NCBI GenBank assembly: GCA_016795425.1
Contig: JAEUHG010000101.1
Span: 1-32,830, forward strand
Source: Verrucomicrobiales bacterium
Lineage (GTDB): Bacteria > Verrucomicrobiota > Verrucomicrobiia > Limisphaerales > CAIMTB01
Length of the DNA stretch: 32,830 nucleotides
Direction of reading: 5' to 3'
The translations under genes were made by a program, and so were the position numbers. Under the pieces are notes generated by a model that worked only from the letters and a program-made list of their open reading frames with translations, made no database searches and was not told the origin of the DNA. Position 1 is the stretch's first letter; every line of letters begins with the position of its first letter. This document shows positions 31,580 to 32,830 of this stretch, piece after piece.

Positions 31580-31841
31580 CCGGACCGCGCCGCGTCCCTG
31601 CGGCGCAGCCTTTGCCCCACTCGGCCCACTGCGGGTCCGGAGGCCCCGCGCTCCTCCCGGACCGCGACGCGTCCCTGCGGCGCACCCTTTGCCTCACTCG
31701 GCCCACTGCGGGTCCGGAGGCCCCGCGCTCCTCCCCGGACCGCGACGCGTCCCTGCGGCGCAGCCATTGCCCCACTCGGCCCCCTGCGGGACCGGAGGCC
31801 CTGCGCTCCTCCCGGACCGCGACGCGTCCCTGCGGCGCAGC
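31580..31841. repeat. Tandem repeat, 77-78 bp unit, three copies and a 30-bp partial copy
   Basis: Copies begin at 31580, 31657, 31735 and 31812, each with CCGGACCGCG followed by the CGTCCCTGCGGCGCA core; unit lengths are 77, 78 and 77 bp, and the fourth copy breaks off near 31841. Copies differ at a few positions only. Across the first two junctions, GGTCCGG pairs with CCGGACC of the next unit (31634-31640 with 31657-31663, and 31711-31717 with 31735-31741), giving hairpins; the third junction has a T-to-A change that breaks one pair. This array fills most of the 304-base gap between the convergent hemH and FKBP genes. No coding sequence, T tract or CRISPR-like spacer pattern is seen. Several open frames cross it only because it is GC rich. 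Confidence 0.92.
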
Positions 31842-31878
31842 ACCGCTTCCCTCTTCCCCAACCACCCTTCCCTGCCCT

Positions 31879-32211
31879 TCACCCGACACCCAGGAGTTCC
31901 ACCTCGAACACCAGCGTCGAGTTGGGCGGGATCGCCCCCGGATATCCTTCCGGGCCGTAGGCCAGATCGGGCGGCAGTGTCAGCTTCACTTTGTCCCCGA
32001 CCTTCATCTGGGCCACACCGAGGTCCCATCCACGGATCACCTCGCCCGCTCCCAGGACAAATTGGAAGGGCTCATTCCGATCGACGGAACTGTCGAACTT
32101 CTGGCCGTTGGTGAACCAACCGGTGTAATGCACCGTCACCGGTCGCCCGTTCTTCGGCGAAGGCCCGTTGCCCACCACCAGTTTCTCGATCTTCAAGTCA
32201 GCGTCAGCCAT
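31879..32211 (-). CDS. FKBP-type peptidyl-prolyl cis-trans isomerase
   Basis: A 110-residue single-domain FKBP, close to the minimal length of the family. It catalyses cis-trans isomerisation of Xaa-Pro bonds. Typical segments are VTVHYTGWFTNGQKFDSS (about 25-42), FQFVLGAGEVIRGWDLGVAQM (in two parts, 49-69), LPPDLAYGP and PPNSTLVFEVELL. There is no signal peptide, so it is probably cytoplasmic. The ATG at 32211 is preceded by GAAGGG at about six bases. Upstream, TTGACGG occurs twice in close succession, one of which may be a -35 box. It is convergent with hemH. Confidence 0.94.
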   Translation of the reverse strand: MADADLKIEKLVVGNGPSPKNGRPVTVHYTGWFTNGQKFDSSVDRNEPFQFVLGAGEVIRGWDLGVAQMKVGDKVKLTLPPDLAYGPEGYPGAIPPNSTLVFEVELLGVG

Positions 32212-32279
32212 CCCGGACCCTTCCCCGGATCCGTCAAACCCGTCAACTTTCCGCTGCCGCCCTGACGGGCTTCGGCAGC

Positions 32280-32830
32280 CTATTGTCCAACCGAGCTCGA
32301 AGATGGCGGCGCAGCCACGCGAAAAATGAGCGAGCTCGAAGGAAAGATGGGTAGACGAACGCCGAGGCCCCTTGTCAGGTTAACAAGCCACTCCGGCTGC
32401 ACTGGAATCCAATCACCAGTTGCCAAGTTCGTTTTCACTTGGAGATTCGCGAGTACGCTTGGATCAGGCACCTGTTGGTAACCGGTTAAGAAGACGTAAA
32501 GCCAATGGCGATCACGGTCCCATAGGATCTGCCGTATTTCGATTCGACCGTGGGTCAATGAGTAGACCGTCGGATTGGTTTCGAAGAACCATTCACTTTC
32601 GTTCGAAGCTCCATCACCATCGGGATCATCGAGGCGTCCGCGCAATGCGTCCGGGACATTTGGGTAATCAAACGCGATCCATTTGGCAACCGGGTCGCTC
32701 GGCTCATCGGATGCCACCCGATGATAGGCCACAGCCGGCGCATAGACGTCATCTCCCTCGCTGGCGGCGCGAAGCCACACGCTGCCGAATCCCATGATGT
32801 CCAACCGACCATCGGCGAGCTGCCCCGGCC
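32280..32830 (-). CDS. C-terminal part of a probable secreted protein with a TSP3-like motif (partial)
   Basis: The minus-strand frame is open to the right edge, so only the last 183 or so residues are visible and the start lies outside the window. A calcium-binding-like DPDGDGASNESEWFFETNP segment resembles the thrombospondin type 3-like motif often found in secreted Verrucomicrobia and Planctomycetes proteins. The C-terminal 90 residues look like a beta-sandwich (LANLQVKTNLATGDW, LIFRVAAP) of the kind that ends many exported proteins in this group. No catalytic domain is visible, so no function is proposed. The TTG at 32804 is unlikely to be the start because the frame and protein-like composition continue beyond it. 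Confidence 0.65.
   Translation of the reverse strand, partial: PGQLADGRLDIMGFGSVWLRAASEGDDVYAPAVAYHRVASDEPSDPVAKWIAFDYPNVPDALRGRLDDPDGDGASNESEWFFETNPTVYSLTHGRIEIRQILWDRDRHWLYVFLTGYQQVPDPSVLANLQVKTNLATGDWIPVQPEWLVNLTRGLGVRLPIFPSSSLIFRVAAPPSSSSVGQ

Noticed and set aside
31580..31841. CRISPR array
   Set aside because: The copies are directly adjacent with no variable spacers of fixed length, and no cas genes are near.
31296..31960. Open frames on both strands over the tandem repeat, with repeated Arg/Ala/Pro peptides
   Set aside because: They arise from the GC-rich repeat; several frames are open at once and run into hemH or the FKBP gene.

Overview
The window is a high-GC, densely packed bacterial chromosome segment that most likely comes from a Verrucomicrobiota bacterium of the Limisphaerales/Pedosphaera type. 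This is inferred from the gene families alone: a DUF1549/DUF1553 protein paired with a Tat-exported DUF1501 protein, secreted GH92, GH50-like and DUF5703 polysaccharide enzymes, and a PhoD-type phosphatase, beside a two-subunit class I fumarase and a heme operon. No rRNA, tRNA, CRISPR array, phage or transposase was seen.

Layout. 1-4229 (+): the DUF1549/DUF1553 protein (cut by the left edge) overlaps the DUF1501 gene. 4242-8321 (-): a GH92 glycosidase lies downstream of a Tat-exported PhoD-like phosphatase. 8526-11026 (+): a PanB-like protein that has lost metal ligands, an HD phosphohydrolase and a DUF218 membrane protein. 11077-11760 (-): a stand-alone LON substrate-binding-domain protein. 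11867-13838 (+): a membrane-anchored coiled-coil protein followed one base later by moaA, which carries an unusual proline-rich insertion. 13910-19413 (-): a sugar-phosphate isomerase-like TIM barrel, a DUF5703 protein and a GH50-like glycosidase; the last two are translationally coupled. 19671-21919 (+): a LytS-type histidine kinase and a LytTR response regulator. 22059-23566 (+): the two subunits of class I fumarase.

23589-31574 is a divergent heme cluster: ccsA/hemX-like, hemA and hemC on the minus strand, and hemE, hemN, hemY and hemH on the plus strand, with start/stop overlaps of ATGA type. Together they encode the glutamyl-tRNA reductase, porphobilinogen deaminase, uroporphyrinogen decarboxylase, oxygen-independent coproporphyrinogen dehydrogenase, protoporphyrinogen oxidase and ferrochelatase steps plus a cytochrome c/heme membrane protein. 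hemL, hemB and hemD are not in the window. A 77-78 bp tandem repeat lies between hemH and a convergent FKBP prolyl isomerase gene, and the right edge cuts a minus-strand secreted-type protein.

The observations most worth following are: (i) a GH92 enzyme with Gln where the family has its catalytic-acid Glu, encoded next to a phosphatase; (ii) a recurring TANNNT hexamer seven to nine bases before several start codons, which suggests leaderless mRNAs; (iii) a glutamyl-tRNA reductase without most of its dimerization domain; (iv) the MoaA insertion; (v) the PanB-like protein without its metal site; and (vi) the tandem repeat. No wholly new multi-gene system could be demonstrated from the sequence alone.
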